64,000 nt of DNA from Leptasterias polaris (taxonomy: Eukaryota > Echinodermata > Asteroidea > Forcipulatida > Asteriidae). A model generated the notes under the pieces. That model saw only the letters and a program-made list of their open reading frames with translations, was not told the origin of the DNA and did no database searches. This document shows, piece by piece, positions 27,986 to 39,339 of the stretch; the first letter of the stretch is position 1, and the number at the start of each line of letters is the position of its first letter. The stretch is from assembly GCA_037783415.1 (NCBI GenBank), contig JAZGTN010000013.1, positions 434,001-498,000 of the forward strand. The letters are read 5' to 3'. The translations under genes and the position numbers were made by a program.

Positions 27986-30900
27986 GACCATGTAAAGTCA
28001 ATGTTGTCTCTGAGTTTGTATGCTCATAACTACATAAACAATTATTATCATGAGGGGCTCCAAGGTCAAAGTTCAGTTTTGTGATCCACTCATTTACCAA
28101 TAGATAGAGTCCTTAAGAAAATGAAAAAGGAAATTACAGCTCTCTAACCTCCGGCTAAAACAGTGTCGAATGCTACTGTGTTTAAAAACCTTCAAATGCA
28201 ATTTTTGTCAAAATCAAAAAAAATTCAATAACGTCTCATTTCAAATATATGGGCTGTCACATGTATGGCACACTAAATAGCAGAGGCTGGAAGACTATTA
28301 TTATGTTCATGAGTTCACCCCATTTTATTTGCACACCACGGGAAATGGCAAAACTGACGCGGGTGAAACTAAAGATAACAAATACATAAATACAATGTTA
28401 AATGTTACATACAATAAGTACACATAATTAATCACTTTTAGAAGAAAAAAGGGAAGTGCGTAATGGCAATAAAATGAAACAGCATCAAATATCAAGCAAG
28501 ACCTAAACATAAAGCATTTCAAGAATTAACCCAATACTTTAACCTCAACAACGAAATTAACTTTGTACTATAAACTTACAATCATTTCCAGGGGAACTCA
28601 CGATTCCGGCCATACACATGGGAATCAATAAATGAAGATTAGCTATCGGTGGTTACTGCGGTTTACTGCGGTTTACTGCAGCATTCTGGGGTGCTGTATA
28701 GACATAAACCAATAATAAATATGTGCGAAGCAACGAGAAATTACACACCAATAAACGATTCTAAGCATTAAAGATAGAAACTGAAGATAATAAATAGCAG
28801 TCAAATTAATCATACTTTGGAGACCAGGAGCCGTATAAAGGAAACCAAATAAGGGCGTTGGCTCAACAGCAATAACTTTACAAGGAAAATCAAAATATCA
28901 GTGTCTTGCTGAATTTACCACATAAAGGTCTTTATACATAAGGAAAGTCTTAATTGAATAAACACTGTGAAAAGATAAGAGTTACTTACGGGAGTTCACT
29001 ATGAAAACTTACTGGAACAGAACCAAAAAATAACCCGAACTGAACTGAACGGAAGCTGGAACATAAATGACTCTAATGCTCCCGCAAACGGTTCGGCTAA
29101 GCAGCCAGCGCCCACTACGATGACATACTAAGATGCAAACCGGGCATATCAAATGTGCTTATAAAATACAAAGTAAATACCGGAGATACCATGATTACAA
29201 TAAATAAAGGGGGAGGGCGGGCAGGACAATACTAGGAAAAACCAAAGAAAATATTTGTTACAAAAAAAACTTATCAATGGAGATAACATGGGCTGTATAG
29301 GAAATGTTTGTTCTTTCCTGAATGTTGATGATGTTCAATCAAAACAGCACAGAATCTAGTTGTTTGACCTGTTGACCTGAGCAAAAATTCCTCTTTGGAA
29401 TGTACAGCCCATTTGTTTTTTATGTCTGATTTCGTCATGCTGGAATTTCACTCTAAAAGAGTATCAAATAAAGCATAATTTTACACCATTTTATTGTGAG
29501 GTTAGAGACTTGTAATTTTGTCCCACTTCCATGAGGACTCAATCTATTGGAAATTGAGTGCATCACATAACTGAATTTGACCTTGGAGCCACGCTTTAAG
29601 CTATTTGGTATTCCAGCTGCTGTCTTGAATCTTAAAGTCTCCTCTTGTGTGCACTCAGTGTTGTAAAAACGTTGATTGCAAATCAAGTTTGATGAATGGG
29701 TCATATTTTGTAAGCAGAGGCATTAGCTGTGAAAAAGAGTGGGTTCAAATCCTACCAAGCAAAGTTTCAAATTCTACTGAGGTGATGGAAATTTGGTGTT
29801 GTGCTAGATACATTGGTTACACTTACGTTATATTCCTATGTAAGAGATATGCATTGGCTAATTTTTTTCAGTACCAGCGAAGCAGAACCATATTTACAGC
29901 TTTTTGAAAGTTTTTTTTAAAGAAATTTATCTGGCCTCTGCGTGTTTTGGGTTTTTTTTTTCCCTTGAACTCTTCTGAACTTCCAGAATATTGTTGTCAC
30001 ATTGACACACTGACTTAACATGGTCAAGACAACAAACGTTCTCATTTAATGCCCCAAGATTTTTTTTTCACTTTTAAGAAATTACGGAAAGTTTTCCACG
30101 CAAAAGGCCAAACCTTTGTCATAAGCTACAGTTGATAAACAGCCATGGTATGCTGGAATATCGAGACTTGCCTCCCATATGTCGAATACAGTGATAAACA
30201 ATGATGGCAGCCTATCGATCTCTCGTAATCTTCGTTTGAACAACAAAACGATAAGGTCTAGAATCGGTGATTACACAATAACCCCGAAAAAAGAGAAATT
30301 TGGACCATGAATTCCACTAACTTTTGTCTCTCTGTGTACAGGGGAAACAAAGTAAAGCATGGTAAAGTTCTACCTGTACACAGTACATAACGGAATGTCT
30401 AGGGCATTCAACTGACCACAACCAAAAGAGGGTGTTCCTAAGTTGTTCCCAAATGTATTTAACCATCTATCAGTATTCAGTTTTGCTGAGTAAGGTCTAC
30501 GCTAAACGTCACACTTTTGCCGTGTCAAATTCAAATAATTAAAACATTATGAATTAAATTCGACAAAAGAGTGACGTTGAGTGCAATTTTTTTTTAAAAG
30601 TTCGACATTGTCATGTAGCAAGGCAAGCTCTGCCGTGCTGCACCGTAGTTGCACGACATGGTGACAAACATCGCACTCTTGCCGTGTCAAATCGAATTGA
30701 ATCCTCAGTCAGGCGATGCTCTTTGGGAATACGCATGCCCAAAGCGTTTGAAAGAAGTTTTATGTTTATTTTCTAACAATGTGAATGTTCTTCTTGTTAG
30801 TACCATACTGCTGACTGGAACAAACATAATCTGCAGAAATTCAGAATTAAACTAATGGATTTTGTTTGACAATGAATAGACAATGAATGCCACTCAACAA

Positions 30901-31530
30901 CATTGGGTATAATAAGTACATCATTTAAGGTGTGGAATGTTATCATTATGATTTTGTCATCAATATTTTGAGTGTCACAGCTCGAATTGCCATGAAACAT
31001 GACTCCTTAGCAATTTTCTCTCGCGTCAGCCATTTTGAATCACTTTAAATGCGGCAAACTATTTTACTAAATTTGACATTTGTCACCGATTCAGTTTTAA
31101 TTGCCGCACTTTTACCTTGCGAAAATCATTTGTGTTTGACACAGCAAAAGTAGGACATTTAGCGCAGGCCTAAGACGTAATTCAACGTCAAGTGGTTAAA
31201 ATGACGCTGCAGCTTTCATGGACCTCAGTATCTCTTGTGTGGAACTAGAGGCCGTGTCTGATGTGAAAAATGGATTGCTTGCAAATCTATTGCATTGAAG
31301 GCAGATATTAAGTTCTTAAGATCAATAAAATGATGTCAAGGTAGCTTTATTTGGACCAAGCGCCGTTACCTGACCATAAAGCACAAGTGTAATTTAGTTC
31401 TTTTCAAAGTCTGAATAATCTATATCCTTAATAATCTATAACATGTTAGGTTGTCAGTTATTGGGACTTCACCTTATGTGATCCTTTCCTGTTTCCATTG
31501 TAGTGCTTGATTTTGAGTTTGTGATCCTTC
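27986..31530. other. Spacer between G1 and G2, copy 1
   Basis: No recognisable gene was found. It includes a short stutter TTTACTGCGG (28660-28680), a G-rich patch near 29208-29222, and several minus-strand GTAAGT donor-like sites (near 28574 and 28990) without a coherent exon chain. Short ORFs here recur in copy 2 only because the DNA is duplicated. A stretch of about 120 bp at about 31246-31365 is absent from copy 2. Confidence 0.5.
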
Positions 31531-32535
31531 CTACACAGTGCGTTCATTCATAGCATTCTGAACTTCAATTCGGTTTGGCCTGAGAGGTCGACCAACGGAA
31601 CAACAGAGCATGTCTTGAAGACCTCTCCGAAACTTCTTGTATTTGAAAACATAAATGATGGGATTGATCACTGAGTTCATGTTGTAGATGGCAACGACAA
31701 GGAAAAGAATTGTTTTATTGGTTTTAGATCCACACAAGTTGTTATCTTGATATAAAGGGTAAAGCATCAGCCATATTACAAATGGTGTCCACAGAACAAC
31801 CAATGCACCCAGGACAATCTTAAGCATGCTGATCACATTCTGTCTTGCCTGTAAAAGCTCTAGGGCTGCTCCTTGTACATTCTGTTGTTGCAGTTGTTGA
31901 GCACTTTTCTTGAGAGTGGCTTGGATCTTGTAGTAAGCCCAACTCATAAATAGGATAGGAAATAGGTAGCCAAATATGATGAATCCCGTGCTTGCCAATA
32001 TGTCACTTGCCAATATGTCACATGCCATACTGCTGTATGGCTTCACAAAAAGTGCTGGGCAGACAATTAGAAATGACATAATCCATGACAGGACAGCTGT
32101 GAGAGTCCCTTTTTTTACAGTGATCCATCGTGGATAGTGCAGTGGATGCACTATTCCGATATATCGTTCATAGGTCACCAGACATAGACTAAAACTGGAT
32201 ACTAAACCTGTCATATACTCTACAAATCTACTGTCAATAAGCCAACAGAAATTGACCCACCAAGTTGCAGTACTGTACAGTGCAGTACAATAATAAAGTA
32301 CTACAGAAAAGCAATAAATGCAGTCAGTCACAGCAAGATACGCCAGCAAATAGTTAGTCATATTGTGGAGTCTTTTGGTGCGAAGGATGACCAGCCAAGC
32401 TAGAGTGTTGAGAACCATTCCAATGATGCTTTGTGCCATTCCAATCTTGTGCACTAATTCCTCCTTGCTTACAGAAGTCCCTTCGGACATGTTGGCCATG
32501 GCTTCAGATTGGTTATACTGAGAACTGAAAACCAT
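31531..32535 (-). CDS. G2: rhodopsin-class G protein-coupled receptor (intact)
   Basis: 334 residues, single exon, close paralogue of G1. The N-terminus has the NQS and NMS sites. Landmarks: LAVTD in TM2, TYERYIGIVHP at the TM3 end, FPILFMSWAYYK in TM5, LWTPFVIW in TM6, NSVINPIIY in TM7 and a tail with CC then VGRPLRPNR. The second outer loop carries a Cys (SSMACDIL) that G1 lacks, and a 15-base tandem duplication repeats DILAS there. In TM1 it reads AQSIIG where all other copies, including G2', read AQGIIG, so Ser is a private change of this copy. It shares the 5' leader and the third inner loop with its neighbours. The ligand is unknown and it is likely a surface receptor. Its near-identical partner is at 48573-49577. 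Confidence 0.85.
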   Translation of the reverse strand: MVFSSQYNQSEAMANMSEGTSVSKEELVHKIGMAQSIIGMVLNTLAWLVILRTKRLHNMTNYLLAYLAVTDCIYCFSVVLYYCTALYSTATWWVNFCWLIDSRFVEYMTGLVSSFSLCLVTYERYIGIVHPLHYPRWITVKKGTLTAVLSWIMSFLIVCPALFVKPYSSMACDILASDILASTGFIIFGYLFPILFMSWAYYKIQATLKKSAQQLQQQNVQGAALELLQARQNVISMLKIVLGALVVLWTPFVIWLMLYPLYQDNNLCGSKTNKTILFLVVAIYNMNSVINPIIYVFKYKKFRRGLQDMLCCSVGRPLRPNRIEVQNAMNERTV

Positions 32536-33549
32536 TTAAAAAAATAAAATCCAGTTACAGGCGTGTAACTTCCTTGCTTCTTGAAACGCTGGGATCGTTA
32601 TGAAATTTTGTTGCTCTTTTCCTTTGCATTACATGCAATATTCCACTAATATTGGGTAACTAGTAAAAAGAAACAGTGCCATAACTAAGATTGACAGGTT
32701 ATTTCAGCTCAGGTTGAGGAGCACAATTTATTACTCTGTTGTTTGAATGCAGTGGTTGACAGTGATGAGAACAAGTTGTTTACAGAATAAGCTAGTGAGT
32801 TAATTCCTTATATCTGTGAGCACTATATATTGACTTGATCAATTAGTGTGTAGAATCTCTTGTCATTTACCAGTTTACAGATTAGGTTCATATAATTTAA
32901 CTTGCTGTATCTGCTTTTGCCTTTTTAGATTCATATATGCAAACCTGTGTTTGTACTTGTTAATGTAGAGACAAGGGGAGGGGCCGGCCCTCTAATTAAA
33001 AAAGGACGAGCATTCACCAAAATACAACAAAAGCAAAATCCATATAATGACGTCTAAAATATAAAGTGATCTCTTGCACTTGAACTGATTGTAATCTTCC
33101 AATAGCACACAATACAAGTATTTTAGCACAGCACAGTCATTTGTGTGAAGGGAAAAAGCTCAACACAAGGCTACATTAAACAGTCACAAGTTTGCAAAAT
33201 CCGATTCCACTAGCCCTAAAAGTGACAATATTTCTCTAATAAAAAGATGATTTAAACAAAAACAATACACACACACACAGAGATCTTTGACACTATCCCT
33301 CCTAATGAATAGTATTTGGAGCATGGCCAGAGAGCCATTCTCCCTACAAAAATGAGAGAAATACCACTTGACAATCAATCAAAACATGTCAAGGTAGCTT
33401 TTACCTGACCATAAAGTATAATTTAGTTCTTTTCAAAGTCTGAACAATCTATATTCTTTTAATTTAAGATTGTCAGTTATTGGGACTTCACCTTATGTAA
33501 TCCTTTCCTCTTTCCATCGTAGTGCTTGATTGTGAGTTTGTGATCCTTT

Positions 33550-34497
33550 CTATGCAGTGTGTTCATTCATAGCAATCTGAACTTCAATGCGGTTTGGCCT
33601 GAGAGGTCAACCAATGCAACAACACAGCATGTCTTGAAGACCTTTCCGAAACCTCTGGTATTTGAAGACATAAATGATGGAATTGATCACAGAGTTCATG
33701 CTGTAGACCACAGTCAGTGAGTTTAATAAGGCATCACCTTGATTAGAGTACAACACTTTTGTCCAAACGAATAAAATGAGATAGAGAACATTTGGTGTCC
33801 ACAGTACAACCAATGCACCCAGGACAATCCTAAGCATGCTGATCACATTCTGTCTTGCCTGTAAAAGCTCCAGGGCTGCTCCTTGTACATTCTGTTGTTG
33901 CAGTTGTTGAGCACTTTTCTTGAGAGTGGCTTGGATCTTGTAGTAAGCCCAACTCATAAATAAGATTGGAAACAGATAACCAAATAGACTAAATCCTGTG
34001 CTTATCAATATTTCACTTGCCATACTGCTGTATGGCTTCACAAAAAGTGCTTGGCAGAGAGTTAGAAATGACATAATCCATGACAGAAACGCTATGAGAG
34101 TTACTTTTTTACAGTGATCCTTCGTGGATAGTGCAGTGGATGCACTATTCCGATATATCGTTCATAGGTCACTAGACATAGACTATAACTGGATACTAAA
34201 CCTGTCATATACTCTACAAGTCTACTGTCAATAAGCCAACAACATTTAGCACACCAAGTTGTAAGTGCTGCAATCATAAGTAGAATGATAAATACTGCAG
34301 AAAAGCAAAAAATACAGTCAGTCACAGCAAGATTTGCCAGCAAGTAATTTGTCATACTGTGGAGTTTTTTGGTGCGAAAACCAAAGTGTTGAGAACCATT
34401 CCAATTATGCCTTGTGCCATTCCTCCCTGCTATCCTGAAATCCATTCAGACATATTGGCTGTGACTTCAAATTTGTAAACTGATAACTGAAAGCCAT
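33550..34497 (-). pseudogene. G3: disrupted receptor
   Basis: Receptor of the same family with several lesions. TM1 has a deletion of about 13 bases (GGTGCGAAAACCAAAGTG against the longer G1 sequence). One base is missing near 34107, splitting the frame between ITVKK and the TM4 part. The tail codon CGA after CCCIG has become TGA (stop at 33607), which removes 19 residues. TM7 reads NSIIY instead of NPIIY. The 3' half (33607-34074) is otherwise a good TM4-TM7 stretch with its own second outer loop and TM6 (LWTPNVLYLILF). The downstream tail up to about 33550 is still recognisable. It is the likely donor of the 3' half of the chimera at 50649-51578. Confidence 0.8.
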
Positions 34498-34884
34498 TTT
34501 GAAAATACAAATCCAGTTACAGACGTGTAGCTTCCTTGCTTCTTGAAACGCTGGGATTGTTATGAACTACTGAACTCTTTTCCCATTTTATTTTTGTAAA
34601 ACATTCTACTAATATTGGTTAACTACTAAAAACAACAGTGCCATAACTAAGATTTATAGGTTATTTCAACACAGGTTGAGGAGCACAATTTAAGAGAGCA
34701 AGCCACTACGTGCGAATTGCGGGCCAATATGTGCTAATCAGTAAATGCATAAAGATTAACAATTTTTACCAGTCCGCAGTATGACATAATTGTTTTTGAA
34801 CATACATGTACAAAGGCGCCGTCAACGGCGACACAAAACACTAGTTCAAAAATTGCAGCGCAGAAAACTTACGAACAAATAATA

Positions 34885-34965
34885 TGATTTTGGGTTGAAC
34901 AAAGAAAAATTGACTTGAGCAGGATTTGAACCAACGACCTCCGGTTTAACATGCCGATGCATGAA
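34885..34965 (-). repeat. tRNA-like SINE fragment
   Basis: The minus strand reads CCGGAGGTCGTTGGTTCAAA followed by TCCTGC and AAGTCAATTTTTCTTTG. It matches the 3' half of the tRNA-like part and the tail of 16925-17125. Confidence 0.55.
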
Positions 34966-35054
34966 CAAATAATATCTAAACACATAATAAACAAATGTAA
35001 CCGTTCAAATTTGTTTTAGTGATTTGGTTCAAGTTGATCTTAAATAGATGTTAA

Positions 35055-35369
35055 AGGCAGGGTCTACTTATCAAAGACCAGTATTGTCACTCGGTGTTGC
35101 CTAACACTATGCATAAAATAACAAACCTGTGAAAATTTGGGCACAATTGGTCATTGAAGTTGCAAGAAAAATTAATGAAAGAAAAAACACCCTTTTTGCA
35201 TGGAATTGTGTGGGGAGAAAAATTGCCTCTTTCTCTAAAACTACATTACTTCAAAGGGTGTTGTTTCTAACACTGTTTTATAATATCAACAGCTCTCCAT
35301 TACTCTTTACCAAGTAAGTATTTATGATCATTAATTTGTTTGAAAAATTACCAAAGGTATTCCCTCCCT
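35055..35369. mobile_element. TTAA-flanked MITE, copy 4
   Basis: The element lies between TTAA at 35051-35054 and 35370-35373. The ends are AGGCAGGGTCTACTTATC and, mirrored, AGGGAGGGAATACCTTTGGT. The interior matches 7104-7465 in the opposite orientation (AAAATAACAAACCTGTGAAA, TTTTTGAGAAAGAGG-type block). It is missing from copy 2 because that part is deleted there. Confidence 0.7.
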
Positions 35370-36020
35370 TTAAATTTGCATCGGGGATAAAGAACTAATT
35401 TAATTTTTTTTTTACCTGAGCACCGATAAGTTCATCGTGTGACCAGTATAATTTGTACAATAATTTCACCCATAATAACAAAAATAGTGGAACTAATTAT
35501 GACTTTTGAATTCAGGTCAGCTAATGATGTGAAAGCAAACTATATTTTAGAATGATAAATTTTAGCCCACTGGAAATTGATTGGATTTTGACACATATTG
35601 CTGTTTTTTAGTAGAATTATCAAGAAAGATCAATAAAAGTCACCTGTGAGAGTTTCAGCTGAATACATTGTCTTCTTGTTTTCACAAGAACGTTGATTCC
35701 ATCAACGTTTAGCGAGGTGACAGCAGGTACAACCGCATCTCTGGCCGCAGCATTCACGAACAGACACCAACCTCCAGAAATCTTAGATTCAATTTTTTTT
35801 TTTTTATTCTATTAACCAACAGGTGCATTTCAGACAAACTAATTTCACAGGATGCTTACTACCATTACCATCTTGCTTTTGGATTAAAATTTCACAATTT
35901 TGTATTCACTGTTTACAGTTTAACATCGGTATAGTCCATACCCTTTTCATGAAATTGCATCTTATGTGATGCTTGTCGAATAATAGGAATTTTTTTAAAT
36001 TTCGGGGCTTGCGATCCTTT

Positions 36021-37007
36021 CTATGCATTTAGTTCATTCACAGCAATCTGAACACCATTGATGTTAGGTCTTTTGCAACTAACACAAAGTATGTCTTGAA
36101 GACCTTTGCGAAACTTCTTGTATTTAAATACATAAATGATAGGATTGATCACCGAATTCATGTTGTACAAGAAAATGAGAAGGATGGCAATTGTTTCACC
36201 GCTTTTGGATTGACACAAATTGTAGTTTTGATGAAATAAGCAAAGACTCAGCCATATTATTAACGGTGTCCACAAAACCAACAGTGCACCCATGACAATC
36301 TTAAGCATGCTGATCACATTCTGTCTTGCCTGTAAAAGCTCAAGTGCTGCTCCTTGTACATTCTGTTGTTGCAGTTGTTGAGCACTTTTCTTGAGAGTGG
36401 CTTGGATCTTGTAGTAAGCCCAAACCATAAAGATAATTGGCAAAACGTAGCTGAAGATAAACGTAAAAATCGTAGACAAATCCTCCAATAACGATAACTC
36501 CAAGATGGTGTGGCATGCTGATGGTGGATCTTTTCCGATATTTGCATGTTGGACAAAGAGGTTCGGACAGGAGATAAGAAATGAGATAATCCATGCCAGG
36601 AAAGTTTGTGAAGCTGCTTTTTTTGCAGACATCAGTCGGGGATATTGCAGTGGGTGCACTATTCCAATATATCGCTCAAAGGTCACCAGACACAGACCAT
36701 AACTCGATGACAAGACTGCTAATGATTCTAGAAATCTGCTGTTAACAAGTAGACAGTAAATTTCCCGTCCTATCAAACCTGCCGCATATCTGTCTTTACT
36801 ATGATAAAGGAATACAGTAAAACAGGCTAGACCATCAACCACAGCAAGATATGCCAGCAAGTAGTTTGTCATATTGTGGAGGTTTTTGGTGCGAAGGATG
36901 ACCAGCCAAGCTAGAGTGTTGAGAACCATTCCAATGATGCCTTGTGCCATTCCAAAGTTGTCCATGAAGTCATTCCTGTCAACAAAACTTGCATTTGCTC
37001 CAGACAT
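36021..37007 (-). CDS. G4: rhodopsin-class G protein-coupled receptor (intact, divergent)
   Basis: 328 residues, single exon, more diverged than G1/G2. The N-terminus is short (MSGANASFVDRNDFMDN) with one NAS glycosylation site. TM1 and the first inner loop are almost as in G1, but TM2 reads LAVVDGLACF, TM3 ends TFERYIGIVHP, and TM5 reads YVLPIIFMVWAYYK. TM6 has LWTPLIIW in place of CWxP, and TM7 has NPIIY. Cysteines in the TM3 start region (EIYC) and the second outer loop (SACHT) can form the usual disulfide. The tail is ILCVSCKRP. The third inner loop is identical to that of G1/G2 although the rest is not. The 5' flank differs from G1-G3 but resembles DNA at 42780-43010. The 5' part was donated to the chimera at 50649-51578. 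Likely functional; ligand unknown. Confidence 0.85.
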   Translation of the reverse strand: MSGANASFVDRNDFMDNFGMAQGIIGMVLNTLAWLVILRTKNLHNMTNYLLAYLAVVDGLACFTVFLYHSKDRYAAGLIGREIYCLLVNSRFLESLAVLSSSYGLCLVTFERYIGIVHPLQYPRLMSAKKAASQTFLAWIISFLISCPNLFVQHANIGKDPPSACHTILELSLLEDLSTIFTFIFSYVLPIIFMVWAYYKIQATLKKSAQQLQQQNVQGAALELLQARQNVISMLKIVMGALLVLWTPLIIWLSLCLFHQNYNLCQSKSGETIAILLIFLYNMNSVINPIIYVFKYKKFRKGLQDILCVSCKRPNINGVQIAVNELNA

Positions 37008-37517
37008 GAGTGGCTATGGATTTAAATTGGTGACGTCTTTACACATCAACCTTCGCAGATCAATTACAAAATCTACCAAACTATGAGGAAGTAATTTGAG
37101 TTTTCCCAATTTGAAGTAGCTTCGTCAAAATTCAGTTACGTGTAGAGAAAGACGTTTCCTTTAGAAAATTCCAAGTGCAATTCCAAAGATACTGTAGGAA
37201 AAGTCTGTCTGCTGTTAGCCATGTAAATGATGTGGCTGTTCTGACTGTATGGAGCCTTTTGCTACACTGCTTTGTTAAAATCCCATCCCTGCATTAATGT
37301 AGTTCACTTAATATATCAATTCCATAATCGAGATTGACAGCTCCTTTTCCACCTGAATGAAACTGTACTCAATTGCCGTTTGGTCATCTGGATACACTTA
37401 GTTTACACACAATAACTGTCAATGACTGTCAATAACTGTAGACTGTGGAATAACAAATATAAATATGTAATCCTTATCAGAAAGATATGGCTGTAAGTAA
37501 ATTTTTACCTTTGTTTC

Positions 37518-37836
37518 TGATAATAATAATAAAAAATAATAAATAGTTCTTATACAGAGCATTTTACAATAACATATCAATGCACTTTACATTAGTGCCC
37601 TGGTCATTGGGCCGATAACATACCTTTAATCTTTCTCAGCTCCCTTGGGAGTATACAGCCCGGAGCTGCCGTGGCGCTCCGAAGGCTGTTTTCAAACACA
37701 ATATCAACCTCTACCCTTGCAGGTACCCATTTATACCCCTGGATGAAGACAAGCAATTATAATAAAGTGTCTTGCTCAAAGACACAAGTGTCATGACTGG
37801 GATTCGAACCCACACCCCGATGACTTAACCATCAGA
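37518..37836 (-). mobile_element. SINE, body part; split by the solo LTR
   Basis: The body and most of the tRNA-like head are on the minus strand (B box TGGGTTCGAATCCCAG). The rest of the head (GTGTCGTGGCCGAGCGGTTT) resumes at 38236-38272 after the LTR. The tail at 37518 has an AAT-rich microsatellite. Confidence 0.7.
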
Positions 37837-37841
37837 ACTTG

Positions 37842-38230
37842 TGTTAGTGCCAAAATCACCCCCTTTTTGTGTATAGCGCCCCCTCTTGACAAGTAGCAGA
37901 TCGCAGGGTCGAGACGGTGGTGAAAATACAGTTTTTCAACCTCTCTCTATCTGATTGATACATCTTTACTCAGTTTCTTAAGGTAAAGCATAAAGTTTGT
38001 TATTTTAAAGTAGCAAAAGGTGAATGTAATAGGCAAGGCATCATTTCAGTTAATAATAAGGGTCTTGAATCACCAGAAAGTGAAAACTGTGACTTTAGTG
38101 TATTTTATTTGTTGAGCGTTGGATACTCTTTTCTCGAACCATAGTCTCGCCACACAAAACCGGATACAGAGGGCGCTTTTCAAAATGGCGACATAAAAAC
38201 AATTTAGGACTCTGGAATTCGGCAGGAACA
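37842..38230. mobile_element. Solo LTR inserted in a SINE
   Basis: The insert starts TGTTAGTGCC and ends GGCAGGAACA, i.e. TG...CA ends. It is flanked by the 5-bp direct repeat ACTTG (37837-37841 and 38231-38235). Removing it restores the SINE head. 389 bp with no internal ORF of its own. This is the structure left by LTR-LTR recombination of a Gypsy or BEL type element; family not determined. Confidence 0.8.
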
Positions 38231-38274
38231 ACTTGAATTTGATGCTCTAAACCGCTCGGCCACGACACCTTGAT

Positions 38275-38373
38275 GTTGAGAATGACTAGCCAATCTAGAA
38301 TGTAGATACCCATCCCAGTAACTCCTTCAACCCTTCTAATCAGGTTCATCCAGTCAGTGTACTTTTCCAACAT
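38275..38373 (-). pseudogene. Receptor TM1 relic
   Basis: The minus-strand reading VEGVTGMGIYILDWLVILNIK parallels the TM1 of the cluster receptors (AQGIIGMVLNTLAWLVILRTK-like). Only this N-terminal part remains; the SINE begins where TM2 should follow. It is a receptor gene destroyed by insertion and deletion, before the duplication, since copy 2 has it too (52846-52944). Confidence 0.65.
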
Positions 38374-38949
38374 AATTATTTGCTAATTTTTAATGAGCAA
38401 GATAGTGAGATTATTGTTACGTATATGACAAATGCATACTGACAAACAGCTTTTCAAGTATTTCTGTTACTGCAGATTACAAACACGGAATTGAAAATGG
38501 AAAGTTAAATCAGCAACTAATAAAGGAAACAAGTTGAGTCATTCTGTGTACAATAACAATTACATAAATTTATTCACACAGAGCATTATCATCATTTGAT
38601 ATGGGACGCAGAAGTGTTATTATTTTACCTATTCCACTCGTGCTTGTTTTATAACTAATGATATCTTATCTAACTTTATTTATCACCACATTTAAAGAAC
38701 ACAAAAATTCAATTTTCACACCCCAAAAAACGATTAGGTAAAAACGATTATACAAGAAAGTACACCAAACATCCAAAAACCACCATACAAAAATACAGCA
38801 CGGATGGAATACATGTAATACACACAAAAATGTTAAAGGTAATGGGGATGACCAAGACGTGTCTTAAAAGATGTTTTTGTTCATTTTACAAAACTTAAAC
38901 TAAATATGTAACAGGCAGTTGAAGTCAAAGACTTTATGGCACCAAGCAA

Positions 38950-39331
38950 TTTTTTTTTTTTTTTTTTTTTTTATGAGATATCGCCTAACTCACAAGGCCA
39001 CGGACGGCCACTTCAAGGTGAGGGCTACACATAACTGATTTGGGCTATCGACCCAAATCAATTGAAACCAGGGGCACGTTGCCTCCTACTCCTGGGGCTG
39101 AAACAGGGTTACCCCCTTCACAGTCCTTAAGGATGTAGGCATGGGTATCATCCACTAGGAGCCTATCTGGTAGAGCAGAATGCACTACCTTCCCAACTTT
39201 TTCGAAGCAATTATAGTTAAGTGCCTTGCTCAGGGGCACAAGTGTCATGACCGGGTATCGACCCCACACTCTGCTGCTGACTACACCAGAGCTTAGGTCC
39301 GGTGACCTAGATCGCTCGGCCACGACACGCC
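38950..39331 (-). mobile_element. SINE with poly(A) end
   Basis: The minus-strand head GTGTCGTGGCCGAGCGATCT and B box GTGTGGGGTCGATACCC begin at 39331. It ends in a run of 22 T on the plus strand (38951-38972), a poly(A) tail for the minus strand. This end differs from the GCGCTATATAA/ATT tail of the other SINEs, so it may be a different subfamily. Confidence 0.65.
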
Positions 39332-39339
39332 ACAATTCT

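Noticed and set aside
28325..31000. Short ORFs repeated at 45503-48163
   Set aside because: Their conservation is explained by the recent block duplication; they have no domains and no start context, and overlapping ORFs on both strands are equally conserved.
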